Shown: piece after piece, positions 17,819-26,342 of the stretch | How the letters are laid out: every line of letters begins with the position of its first letter | Position numbering within the stretch: position 1 is the stretch's first letter | NCBI GenBank assembly: GCA_028285685.1 | Contig: JANQOR010000015.1 | Coordinates: 1-55,432, forward strand | Source: Cyclobacteriaceae bacterium | GTDB taxonomy: Bacteria; Bacteroidota; Bacteroidia; Cytophagales; Cyclobacteriaceae | Direction: 5' to 3' | Length of the DNA stretch: 55,432 bases | Made by a program: the position numbers and the translations under genes | The notes under the pieces: model-generated | What the model was told of the DNA's origin: nothing | The model's input: only the letters and a program-made list of their open reading frames with translations | Database searches by the model: none

Positions 17819-19018
17819 GTGTCAGTGAGATTATTATACATAGGATATTGGGGTTTGAACGACTCACTAACAGAGTCAACAATCTTACCACATTTACAAA
17901 TTCTTGCTGGCATTCCTCAAATCCAATCAATTACCTTTTGCACAATAGAAAGAGGAAATGAAACGCGGTCCAGCACTTTACCTGAAAAAGTAAGACACCT
18001 TCCGCTCAGGTCCCGAAATTACAGAGTCAATCTTGTCAACAAGATCTCAGATTTTCTTTTGTTTAGAAGGAAGCTCCGATCTATTTGTGTTCAAGCCCAG
18101 ATCAACTGTATCCTTTGTCGAAGCTCCATGGCTGGAGCGTTGGGATATCGTCTTAGCGCTGATACGGCAATTCCGTTTTTAGTGGAGTCGTTTGAACCCC
18201 ACGCTAACTACATGTTAGATTCTGGAGTATGGAGTCGTTGGGATCCAAGGTATATTTTTCAGAAAAGGTGGGAGAGGAAACAGAAGGTTCATGCAAAATA
18301 CCTGATGCCAGTTTCCATCAATTATTCGAAGGAACTTGTAAAGGAAGGATTGACTGAAGAGAAATTATTTGTAATGCCTTGCTGCGTCGATCTTGACAAG
18401 TTTGGCTTTGATGAAAATGATCGCAAGTCAATCAGAGACTCACTTGATATTAGTGTCGAAGCTGTTGTTGGTATTTATGTTGGGAAATTTGGTGACATCT
18501 ATTTGAAAGAAGAAGCTTTTCAATTGTTCAGTAAAGCATTTGATGCTTTTGGTTCCGACTTTAGGCTGATCATTTTGTCTCCTCAGGAGGAGGCGTTCAT
18601 TACCAAAATGCTTAATGAACGGGGGATAGACCTTGAAGCCTGCGTAGTAAAGCGTGTGAGGCATGATGAGGTGCCAGCATATTTATCCGCTGCGGATTTT
18701 GCTTTTTCGACTATTCGTCCGAGCCCCTCCAGAAAGTTTTGTAGCCCTATTAAGAATGGCGAATATTGGGCCAATGGATTACCGATCATAATCCCACCTG
18801 GGATTGGAGATGATTCATCAATTGTTAAAGATGCACAGATAGGAATTGTGCTAGCTGAAGATCTCGCCAACGCTGAAGAAGGGCTTAAAATGTTGAGAGA
18901 TCTGCTTGAGCAAGAAGACCCAAAAATGTTAAGGAAGAAGATTGGACAAACCGCAAGAAATCATCGCTCCTATAATATTATCGACAAAGTTTATAAGACT
19001 ATTTTCGCAGACAAGTAG
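17819..19018 (+). CDS. glycosyltransferase (GT4-like)
   Basis: A 399-residue GT-B protein. RLLYIGYWGLNDSLTEST starts the acceptor domain, VMPCCVDLDKF is the interdomain strand, GIYVGKFGDIY opens the second domain, and KNGEYWANGLPIIIP (about 318-332) corresponds to the E-containing sugar-binding motif. The likely start is GTG at 17819, three bases after the previous stop. Divergence from canonical GT4 makes the sugar unknown. Confidence 0.8.
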   Translation: MSVRLLYIGYWGLNDSLTESTILPHLQILAGIPQIQSITFCTIERGNETRSSTLPEKVRHLPLRSRNYRVNLVNKISDFLLFRRKLRSICVQAQINCILCRSSMAGALGYRLSADTAIPFLVESFEPHANYMLDSGVWSRWDPRYIFQKRWERKQKVHAKYLMPVSINYSKELVKEGLTEEKLFVMPCCVDLDKFGFDENDRKSIRDSLDISVEAVVGIYVGKFGDIYLKEEAFQLFSKAFDAFGSDFRLIILSPQEEAFITKMLNERGIDLEACVVKRVRHDEVPAYLSAADFAFSTIRPSPSRKFCSPIKNGEYWANGLPIIIPPGIGDDSSIVKDAQIGIVLAEDLANAEEGLKMLRDLLEQEDPKMLRKKIGQTARNHRSYNIIDKVYKTIFADK

Positions 19019-19034
19019 ATCTGTACGATAGACA

Positions 19035-20450
19035 ATGCTATTTAACTCTTTTGATTTTATACTGTTTCTGATCGTTGTCTTGCTTCTCTTTGTTGCAATC
19101 AGAAATCTACGCTGGGTAATCCTGTTATTTGCCAGCTACTTTTTTTACACTTATTGGAAGGTTGAATATGCACTTCTAATTGTGCTGTCCACTGTAGTGG
19201 ACTACTTTGTGGGTCTGGCAATGCACAAAGCTGAGTCAGCGAGTCAGAAAAAGCGCCTATTATACCTCAGTATAGCTGTTAATATAGGTGTACTCTTCTT
19301 TTTTAAATACTTCAACTTCTTTAATGAAAATCTCGACAGTGTTTTAGGATTTTTTGGTTTTGACTATGTCATTCCTTATTCACACTTACTCCTCCCCGTC
19401 GGAATTTCCTTTTATACCTTTCAAACGCTTTCGTACACGATAGACATTTACAATGGAAAGATAAAACCCGAAAGACACTTTGGCTATTTCGCATTGTTTG
19501 TGTCATTCTTTCCACAACTGGTCGCAGGGCCGATTGAACGTGCAGGACGCTTGATAGGGCAATTGAAAGAGACAATGGGCTTCAGGGCCAGTAACATTCT
19601 ACCAGGTCTAAGACTAATGCTATGGGGGTATTTCAAGAAAGTGGTCATAGCAGATCGACTGGCGCTCTTCGTGGATCCAGTGTATGATGCTCCAGGTGAG
19701 TACGGATCTATTTCACTTATCATTGCTACAATCTTTTTCGCCTTCCAGATCTATTGCGACTTTTCAGGTTATTCAGACATTGCTATTGGGGTGGCAAGAT
19801 TGTTTGGTGTAGAATTGATGAAGAATTTTGAGAGACCTTACCTCTCAAGTTCTATTGGCGAATTTTGGAAACGATGGCACATTTCGCTTTCTAGCTGGTT
19901 CAGAGATTATGTCTACATTCCTTTAGGAGGTAATAAAGTTGTCAAATATCGCTGGTGTTACAACCTCATGATCACTTTCGTAGTTAGTGGGCTCTGGCAT
20001 GGAGCGAATTGGACATTCATATTTTGGGGACTTCTGCATGGAATTTACCTGATAGGAGAAAAGTTACTAAGTGTGAGTGGAAATGCTCTGTCAGCTATAA
20101 AGCGAGGCAGTCATATAGTTGTCACATTTGGACTGGTCTGCTTTGCATGGATCTTCTTCAGGGCCAATGATCTAAGCGATGCGTTTCTAGTGATCGAGAA
20201 TATTTTAGACTTAAACTTAGGCTACGCTTCTTTTTATGTTGAAGCCGTGGGAACAGGGATTAGCAAATTGAATTTTGTCTTATCTTTTTTTTACATTGGT
20301 TTTCTTGTGATGGTTGAGTTTTTGGGACCCATAGGAGGCAGGCCTTTCAGAAATTTCATTGTTGAGTACTTATTTTATTACTTTCTACTTTTTTCCATCA
20401 TCTTCTTCGGTGTCGATGGACAAGAAGCATTTATCTATTTTCAGTTTTGA
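19035..20450 (+). CDS. MBOAT family O-acyltransferase (AlgI-like)
   Basis: A 471-residue polytopic protein with the MBOAT signature. GPIERAGRL (165-173), FCDFSGYSDIAIG-type block (240-252), FWKRWHISLSSWFRDYVYIPLGG (278-299) and SGLWHGANWTF (318-328) containing the catalytic His322 all match AlgI/DltB-type enzymes that carry acyl groups across the membrane for transfer to exported glycans. The next gene is an SGNH-like protein starting inside this stop codon, the usual partner arrangement of AlgI with AlgJ/AlgX. Together they likely O-acylate the locus's polysaccharide. Confidence 0.9.
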   Translation: MLFNSFDFILFLIVVLLLFVAIRNLRWVILLFASYFFYTYWKVEYALLIVLSTVVDYFVGLAMHKAESASQKKRLLYLSIAVNIGVLFFFKYFNFFNENLDSVLGFFGFDYVIPYSHLLLPVGISFYTFQTLSYTIDIYNGKIKPERHFGYFALFVSFFPQLVAGPIERAGRLIGQLKETMGFRASNILPGLRLMLWGYFKKVVIADRLALFVDPVYDAPGEYGSISLIIATIFFAFQIYCDFSGYSDIAIGVARLFGVELMKNFERPYLSSSIGEFWKRWHISLSSWFRDYVYIPLGGNKVVKYRWCYNLMITFVVSGLWHGANWTFIFWGLLHGIYLIGEKLLSVSGNALSAIKRGSHIVVTFGLVCFAWIFFRANDLSDAFLVIENILDLNLGYASFYVEAVGTGISKLNFVLSFFYIGFLVMVEFLGPIGGRPFRNFIVEYLFYYFLLFSIIFFGVDGQEAFIYFQF

Positions 20451-21346
20451 ATCTAAGGAGAACCATATTTTTCATAGTAGGTTTTTTTCTAATCAACTTT
20501 CTCCTAAGCCGATGGTATCTGGCTATAATGAAGGATAGCCACATTGTTCAGACGGAAGCTCATTTTTTTGAGCAAGCTGCTCAGAATAATGTGGAAACAG
20601 TGTTCCTCGGAAACTCACACACGTTTGCGTTCAAGACTGACTCACTTGAAAAAGCAGTGCATTTTGGATCGTATGGAGAATCGATTGAGAAAAGTTATTA
20701 TAAGCTGAGCTATCTGTTAAGACAGGGTCTTCTACCTTCCAGGGTGATATTGAGCTACGATCTGGGATTGCTTCGAGACAGGAATATTAACATGGACTTT
20801 TACTCCTTCTTTTGGTTGAAATACTATGACATAAATGAATTTTTTGACCTGACCACCAATAAAACTCAATTTATTTATAGCCTTCTTAAGGGTACCTTGT
20901 TTCCTTATGCCGATGGTGAGACCGACATTGTGGACTACTATTTTGCCGATAAAACAAGTAACGAGGGGGAAGTTCAAAGGGAGGACCAAACACCGATCGT
21001 TATCGCAAAAAAAGCTGAGCATAATTGCCTGGATGAGCAGCTTAGTGAACTTGGCGTGTACTACTTTCAACGGTTGATCGAGTTGTGTGATCAAAATAAA
21101 ATAGACCTGGTTTTGGTGCGTTTTCCCGTAACCACGAGATATTACGCAGACCAATCAAGATGCTTTAGCGATGAAACATATTATGAGACAATAAGGAAAA
21201 ACTACTTGGGAGATGGTGTCCGAGTGCTCGATTATCATAATTCCTTCGCTGACAGTCTTTTTCGTGATTCACATCATCTGAAAGGAGGACACATAAGACA
21301 AGTCTTCACCCAAATGATGAAAGCAGATCTCCAGACGGAGCATTGA
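20447..21346 (+). CDS. membrane-anchored SGNH-hydrolase-like acyltransferase partner
   Basis: A 299-residue protein with one N-terminal hydrophobic helix (about 7-27) and a periplasmic SGNH-like domain. The nucleophile block is FLGNSHTF at 53-60 (GxSH, with Ser57) and the C-terminal DSHHL at 274-278 gives the Asp-x-x-His pair. Proteins of this layout (DltD, AlgJ/AlgX, PatB) receive acyl groups from an MBOAT partner. The start is TTG at 20447, overlapping the MBOAT stop by four bases, which supports coupled synthesis. Family assignment rests on motifs; overall similarity is weak. Confidence 0.72.
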   Translation: MNLRRTIFFIVGFFLINFLLSRWYLAIMKDSHIVQTEAHFFEQAAQNNVETVFLGNSHTFAFKTDSLEKAVHFGSYGESIEKSYYKLSYLLRQGLLPSRVILSYDLGLLRDRNINMDFYSFFWLKYYDINEFFDLTTNKTQFIYSLLKGTLFPYADGETDIVDYYFADKTSNEGEVQREDQTPIVIAKKAEHNCLDEQLSELGVYYFQRLIELCDQNKIDLVLVRFPVTTRYYADQSRCFSDETYYETIRKNYLGDGVRVLDYHNSFADSLFRDSHHLKGGHIRQVFTQMMKADLQTEH

Positions 21347-21410
21347 TCATAGGTTATGTCTAACTTTAAATCTTGAAATGTCAAGCCTTACTACTTTCCA
21401 GACCTATTAA

Positions 21411-23204
21411 ATGTTCAAGAATTCCATTATAGATATTTATAGGCGTTTGCTAAAGATCATGCCGAGAGCTTATGTTAGAAAAAGCGTGCTTTTGGTTGCT
21501 TTGATCTTCACTAATTCTTTCCTTGATGTGTTGGGAATCGCAACTTTAATACCTCTTTTGGTTTTATTGTTGGAGCCAGATGCTATTGAGAAAAATGGGT
21601 GGTTGTCAGAGCTCTATACTTTTGTATCACCTGAATCATACGCCTACTTTGTAGCGATTCTTTGCGGTACGGTTTTTTTAGTAATTGTTGCAAAGAACAT
21701 TTTCAGTTTACTGATATCTCGTACACAAGCAAGGTTCACCTTTAACTTACTTGAATATTTTACTTTTAGGGCGTTTCAGATATTTCAACTGAAAGATTTT
21801 CTGTATTTCAAGAAAGTGAACTCGGCTACTATCGTTCACCGGGTAAGGCAGGTTCCTCTCTGGCTGACAAGCAATGTGACAACTCCTATGATCAATCTTC
21901 TGAGTGAAGCAATGATCCTCACTATTATATTGATCGGAATTCTATCATACAACTACCTTGTGATCGTTCTTATTTCCGTAACAGTTGTCCCGGTCTTTAT
22001 TGGGTTTTATCGGTTTGCTAAAAAGAAGATCCAACATTATGGCAAGGTTATAGGTGAAATTGCACCCAAAATGGAGAAGGTCCTTTATCACTCCATTTTT
22101 GGCTATGTTGATGTTAAAATCAATGATACGACTGACCTCTTTTACAATCAGTACCAAGGCCACACCAAGGAATTCACTACTGCTCATAAAAGACTGTTCA
22201 TTTTTAACCTGATTCCAACGAAGATCATTGAGGTAAGTATGGCACTGACTGTGATAGTGATAGTGATATATGGTACTTTTTTGCTTGAAGATACAAGTGG
22301 GCTTGTCACGCTCTTGGCCGTGTTTGGGATTGCCGCATTCAGACTGATACCATCTCTTAACCGCATGATCCAGGCGATCATGCGGATCAGGGGAGGTCAA
22401 CATTTCCTAAAGATGGCGGAAGAGGTATTCCTCGAAAGTGATCATATAGGTGACGAATCTTCCCAAGTCACTTTGCAATTTGAAAATAGGATTTTACTAA
22501 GCAATGTTTCTTTTCAATACCCAAACTCACAAGAAGTCGCACTTAAGGACGTCACTTTTGAGATAGGAAAAGGTGAAGCTATCGGAATTGTGGGAAGATC
22601 GGGCTCTGGTAAAACAACCCTGATGAATATCTTCCTTAGATTTCTCAAAGAGGACAGTGGCATGGTAATGGTTGATGATACAAGCCTTACAGATCATCAT
22701 GTCAGGTCATGGAGAAATTACATCGGCTATGTTCAGCAGGACGTCTACTTACTTGATGGTACTATCGCCGAAAATATTGCTTTTGGAGTGCACAGAGAAG
22801 AAATCGACCAGAACCGTCTAGAAGAGGCCATTAAAATGGCCAGCCTCGATGATATGGTCGAAGAGTTACCAAACGGCCTTCAAAGCCATGTTGGAGAACG
22901 TGGCACGAAATTTTCCGGAGGACAAAAACAACGAATAGGAATAGCAAGAGCACTTTATTGGGGGGCTCAAATTCTTCTATTCGATGAAGCCACGAGCGCT
23001 CTTGACAGCCAAACGGAGGGTGAAATTACAGAGTCAATCCGACGCTTGTCGGAAAACAACCTAACTATTGTGGTTATTGCGCACAGAATTACATCACTAA
23101 AGTATTGTTCAAGGATTGTGAAACTTGAAAAAGGTGCGATTGTTGGCATCCACAGCTATGATGAACTACTAGAAAAAGAAATATCAAAGGAGAAGGTGGA
23201 ATGA
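21411..23204 (+). CDS. ABC transporter, fused permease/ATPase (PglK/MsbA-like flippase)
   Basis: A 597-residue ABC half-transporter. The N-terminal membrane domain (about 20-330) includes FLDVLGIATLIPLL, typical of PglK/Wzk-like lipid-linked oligosaccharide flippases. The ATPase domain has Walker A GRSGSGKTT at 395-403, Q-loop VQQDVY, signature FSGGQKQ at 501-507 and Walker B ILLFDEATSALD from 521. As no Wzx is visible here, this protein is the best candidate for moving the lipid-linked glycan across the inner membrane. MsbA-like lipid export is the alternative. It sits 64 bases downstream of the SGNH gene. Confidence 0.87.
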   Translation: MFKNSIIDIYRRLLKIMPRAYVRKSVLLVALIFTNSFLDVLGIATLIPLLVLLLEPDAIEKNGWLSELYTFVSPESYAYFVAILCGTVFLVIVAKNIFSLLISRTQARFTFNLLEYFTFRAFQIFQLKDFLYFKKVNSATIVHRVRQVPLWLTSNVTTPMINLLSEAMILTIILIGILSYNYLVIVLISVTVVPVFIGFYRFAKKKIQHYGKVIGEIAPKMEKVLYHSIFGYVDVKINDTTDLFYNQYQGHTKEFTTAHKRLFIFNLIPTKIIEVSMALTVIVIVIYGTFLLEDTSGLVTLLAVFGIAAFRLIPSLNRMIQAIMRIRGGQHFLKMAEEVFLESDHIGDESSQVTLQFENRILLSNVSFQYPNSQEVALKDVTFEIGKGEAIGIVGRSGSGKTTLMNIFLRFLKEDSGMVMVDDTSLTDHHVRSWRNYIGYVQQDVYLLDGTIAENIAFGVHREEIDQNRLEEAIKMASLDDMVEELPNGLQSHVGERGTKFSGGQKQRIGIARALYWGAQILLFDEATSALDSQTEGEITESIRRLSENNLTIVVIAHRITSLKYCSRIVKLEKGAIVGIHSYDELLEKEISKEKVE

Positions 23205-23241
23205 AGACTTGATTTTGTGTTCTTTGTAAAAAAATGAATTA

Positions 23242-24231
23242 ATGGAGCTAGAAGGAAAGAATATTTTGGTAATCGGGGGTGCCGGTTTTATCGGAGGTCA
23301 TGTAGTAGCGGAGTTGTTAAAAGAACCTGTTTCAAAGGTTATCATCTACGACAACTTTGCAAGGGGAACTCATGAAAATATAGCCGATTCACTCGAAGAT
23401 CCCAGGTGTAGCATTTATGCGAATGGTGGAGATATCAGAGATATTGATATTCTAAACGATGCTATGAAAGACGTCGACTATGTGTTTCATTTAGCAGCGA
23501 TGTGGCTTTTGCATTGCAAAGATTATCCCAGGACAGCATTTAAAGTTAATATAGAGGGCACATTTAACGTGCTGGAAGCGTGTGTGAATAACAACATAAA
23601 GAAACTGATTTACTCTTCTTCCGCTTCTGTGTATGGTGATGCAATCGAGGTGCCGATGACCGAAGATCACCCTTTCAATAACAAGAATTTTTATGGTGCG
23701 ACAAAAATTTCTGGTGAATCAATGTGCACCGCTTTCAATGATCGTTATGGATTAAGCGTGATTGGGTTAAGATACATGAACGTTTACGGTCCGGGTCAGG
23801 ATCAGCAGGCGGTGTATAGCGGGGTCATCCCCATCTTATTGAACAAGATTGAGGCAAACGAATCGCCGACAGTCAATGGAGATGGCAGTCAGGCTTATGA
23901 TTTTATCTATGTGGAAGATGTGGCAAAGAGCAATATCGATGCCTTGAAATCTGATACTGATTTTGGTTTTTATAATGTAGGCACAGGAGTGCAAACCACT
24001 ATCAAAGAGCTATGTGATGAAATATTACAACTGGCAGACTCAAACCTTGAGATCAACTATCGACCCTACTCAGTGGATGATGCACGGCAACTTGTAAAGA
24101 ACAGGATTGGTAGCATAGAGAAAGCAGAGGCGGAAATTGGATTCAAATTCAAATATGATTTGACTGGTGGATTGAGCAAGTTAATGGAGTGGAGAGGTAT
24201 GAGTATCAGCAACGAAGTTGATCTTTCGTGA
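23242..24231 (+). CDS. NAD-dependent nucleotide-sugar epimerase/dehydratase (SDR)
   Basis: Extended short-chain dehydrogenase of 329 residues. The NAD-binding GGAGFIGGH is at 12-20, YSSSASVYG at 124-132 and the catalytic Tyr151/Lys155 pair in FYGATKISGE. The best general match is the UDP-glucose/UDP-GlcNAc 4-epimerase and dTDP-glucose dehydratase-like group. The AAMWLLHCKDYP segment in place of the usual LAA...VxxSxxxP suggests a specialised subgroup. It likely supplies a nucleotide sugar for this pathway. The product cannot be named. Confidence 0.85.
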   Translation: MELEGKNILVIGGAGFIGGHVVAELLKEPVSKVIIYDNFARGTHENIADSLEDPRCSIYANGGDIRDIDILNDAMKDVDYVFHLAAMWLLHCKDYPRTAFKVNIEGTFNVLEACVNNNIKKLIYSSSASVYGDAIEVPMTEDHPFNNKNFYGATKISGESMCTAFNDRYGLSVIGLRYMNVYGPGQDQQAVYSGVIPILLNKIEANESPTVNGDGSQAYDFIYVEDVAKSNIDALKSDTDFGFYNVGTGVQTTIKELCDEILQLADSNLEINYRPYSVDDARQLVKNRIGSIEKAEAEIGFKFKYDLTGGLSKLMEWRGMSISNEVDLS

Positions 24232-24271
24232 GCATTTTTCTTAAAGAATGCACATCAATTTATAGCCTTGA

Positions 24272-25144
24272 ATGAAACGGGTAGATTTCATAATCATCGG
24301 AGCAATGAAGTGTGGAACTACCACCTTAGCACGGATTTTTCAAAACGATCCGTCTGTAGGATTTTGCCTTGGGAAGGAAGCTCATTTTTTTTCTCACACG
24401 AGCGATTGGAATAGGGAGCTCTCAACGTATCATAAGAAATTTCCGGACGAACCAAAAAAGATCTTTGGTGAGGCCTCTCCAACGTATACCGGATACCCGC
24501 ACTATAATTTGGATACAGCGAAAAAAATACATCAGTACAATCCCAAGGTAAAGCTGATCTACATGATGCGGGATCCAATAGAAAGAATCATATCACACTA
24601 CATGCACTCCTATGCCAGAAATCAAATAAAGTTTGATCTCCAGCATCTAGTAATGAAGGATAGGATGCACATAGATATGAGCCGATATTACTTTCAGCTT
24701 AAGCCGTTTCTAAGATTATTTCCGAAGGAGCAGTTTCACTTTATTGTACTTGAGGAATTCTTAAAGGATCCTCAAAAATCCAGACAAGAAGTGTATGAAT
24801 TTTTGGGACTTAAACAGATCGATGTGGAAGAGAACGGAGCAATACCTCATTCCAATCCGTCTGTCGGCAAGAAAAGGAGAAGCAAGAAATTAGATTTCAT
24901 TTTTCACTATATCTATGGGAATTCTACTGGAAAAAGAATTCGGAATTTGACGCCAGCATTTATGAGGAGGGGGTTCAATAACATGGTGGATCGTTTTTTT
25001 TCCCGTCAATTTGATGATAAACCAGTTTTGAATGAGGAATGGAAGAAAATGCTTGCTTTGTACCTTCAAGAAGACGTGGATCAGATTGAACAAATTCTAG
25101 GACGGAAATTGAACATTTGGAGTACATACTACGACTCTTTGTAA
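24272..25144 (+). CDS. sulfotransferase domain protein
   Basis: Second PAPS-dependent sulfotransferase, 290 residues, closer to the NodH/heparan-sulfotransferase type than the others. The 5'-phosphosulfate loop IIIGAMKCGTTTLARIF is at 7-23, GEASPTY at 66-72, and the 3'-phosphate site RDPIERIISHY at 100-110. Soluble, no signal peptide. Flanked by an epimerase and an aminotransferase, so it probably sulfates a lipid-linked or nucleotide-linked sugar inside the cell. The acceptor is unknown. Confidence 0.88.
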   Translation: MKRVDFIIIGAMKCGTTTLARIFQNDPSVGFCLGKEAHFFSHTSDWNRELSTYHKKFPDEPKKIFGEASPTYTGYPHYNLDTAKKIHQYNPKVKLIYMMRDPIERIISHYMHSYARNQIKFDLQHLVMKDRMHIDMSRYYFQLKPFLRLFPKEQFHFIVLEEFLKDPQKSRQEVYEFLGLKQIDVEENGAIPHSNPSVGKKRRSKKLDFIFHYIYGNSTGKRIRNLTPAFMRRGFNNMVDRFFSRQFDDKPVLNEEWKKMLALYLQEDVDQIEQILGRKLNIWSTYYDSL

Positions 25145-25199
25145 TTTCACAAACAAGTTTTAAGTAAGCATTAACTTCGACAGAATTCAAAAATTTTAG

Positions 25200-26342
25200 A
25201 TGACTAAACGACAAATTGCGATTGCAACTCCTTCTCTGGGTGAAGAAGAATTCGATGCTCTTCGAACGCCGATCGAAAATGGTTGGTTAACGAGCGGACC
25301 CAAGGTCAGGGAATTTGAAGACTTGTTTGCTCAGATTCACCAAGTGAATCATGCCATCGCCGTTACATCAGCAACCACAGCACTACATTTGGCACTAGCC
25401 TCGTTGGGCATTGGTCCGGGAGATGAAGTCATAGTTCCATCATTCACCTGGATTGCCACTGCGAACGTTGTCCTATATTGTGGCGCCAGGCCTGTTTTGG
25501 TAGATATTGATCGAGAGAGTTTCAATATTTCGATTGAAGATTTAGCGAGAAAACTCACCTCTAAGACAAAAGCCATCATCCCCGTTCACCTTTTTGGGTT
25601 AAGTGCTGACATGGATGCAATTAGAGATGTTGCTCCTAATATTCCGTTAATTGAGGATGCTGCTTGTGCTGCTGGAGCAAAATATAAAGGAAGATACGTT
25701 GGTGGCCTGGGGGTATGTGGTTGCTTCTCTTTCCATCCAAGAAAATCTGTGACTACCGGCGAAGGTGGAATGGTCACAACAAATGATGATGAACTGGCGG
25801 AAAAGTTGAGAATTCTTAGAAATCATGGTGCTGATATTTCAGAAGAGCAGAGACATCATGGCCCTAGACCTTACCTTCTGCCGGAATTCAACCTGTTAGG
25901 ATTTAACTACCGGATGACAGACCTCCAAGGTGCACTGGGAGTGGTCCAATTGGGCAAACTTGAGTCATTTGTTAGTGATCGAATGGAGTGGGCATCTTTT
26001 TACAATAGTGTTATTGAAGACATTCCTTGGATCACAGCACCTGAGGTACCAGGTGACTATACACATGCCTGGCAGGCTTATGTCACCATGGTTGACGCGG
26101 AGAAAGCTCCATATGATCGAAATACGATAATGGATAAACTTCTGAGTGAAGGGATCTCAACAAGACCTGGAACTCATGCCATTCACATGCTTAATTACTA
26201 TTCTGATACTTTTGGATACAATGCATCTGATTTTCCAAACTCAAGGATTGCGAATGACCAATCGATGGCAATACCACTTCACAATAAGATGAGCGATGAG
26301 GACTTTCATTATGTAGCGGAAGCGCTAAGAAATATCAAATAA
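25200..26342 (+). CDS. DegT/DnrJ/EryC1/StrS sugar aminotransferase
   Basis: Second PLP-dependent sugar aminotransferase, 380 residues. SATTALHLAL (57-66), VPSFTWIATANV (79-90), IEDAACAAGAKYKG (151-164) and the PLP lysine K182 in SFHPRKSVTTGEGG are clear. It resembles the PseC/PglE/WlbC-like branch more than WecE, so it makes a different amino sugar. The Gfo/Idh/MocA dehydrogenase at 12574 could supply a 3-keto substrate. Its TAA overlaps the next gene's ATG by one base. Confidence 0.88.
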   Translation: MTKRQIAIATPSLGEEEFDALRTPIENGWLTSGPKVREFEDLFAQIHQVNHAIAVTSATTALHLALASLGIGPGDEVIVPSFTWIATANVVLYCGARPVLVDIDRESFNISIEDLARKLTSKTKAIIPVHLFGLSADMDAIRDVAPNIPLIEDAACAAGAKYKGRYVGGLGVCGCFSFHPRKSVTTGEGGMVTTNDDELAEKLRILRNHGADISEEQRHHGPRPYLLPEFNLLGFNYRMTDLQGALGVVQLGKLESFVSDRMEWASFYNSVIEDIPWITAPEVPGDYTHAWQAYVTMVDAEKAPYDRNTIMDKLLSEGISTRPGTHAIHMLNYYSDTFGYNASDFPNSRIANDQSMAIPLHNKMSDEDFHYVAEALRNIK

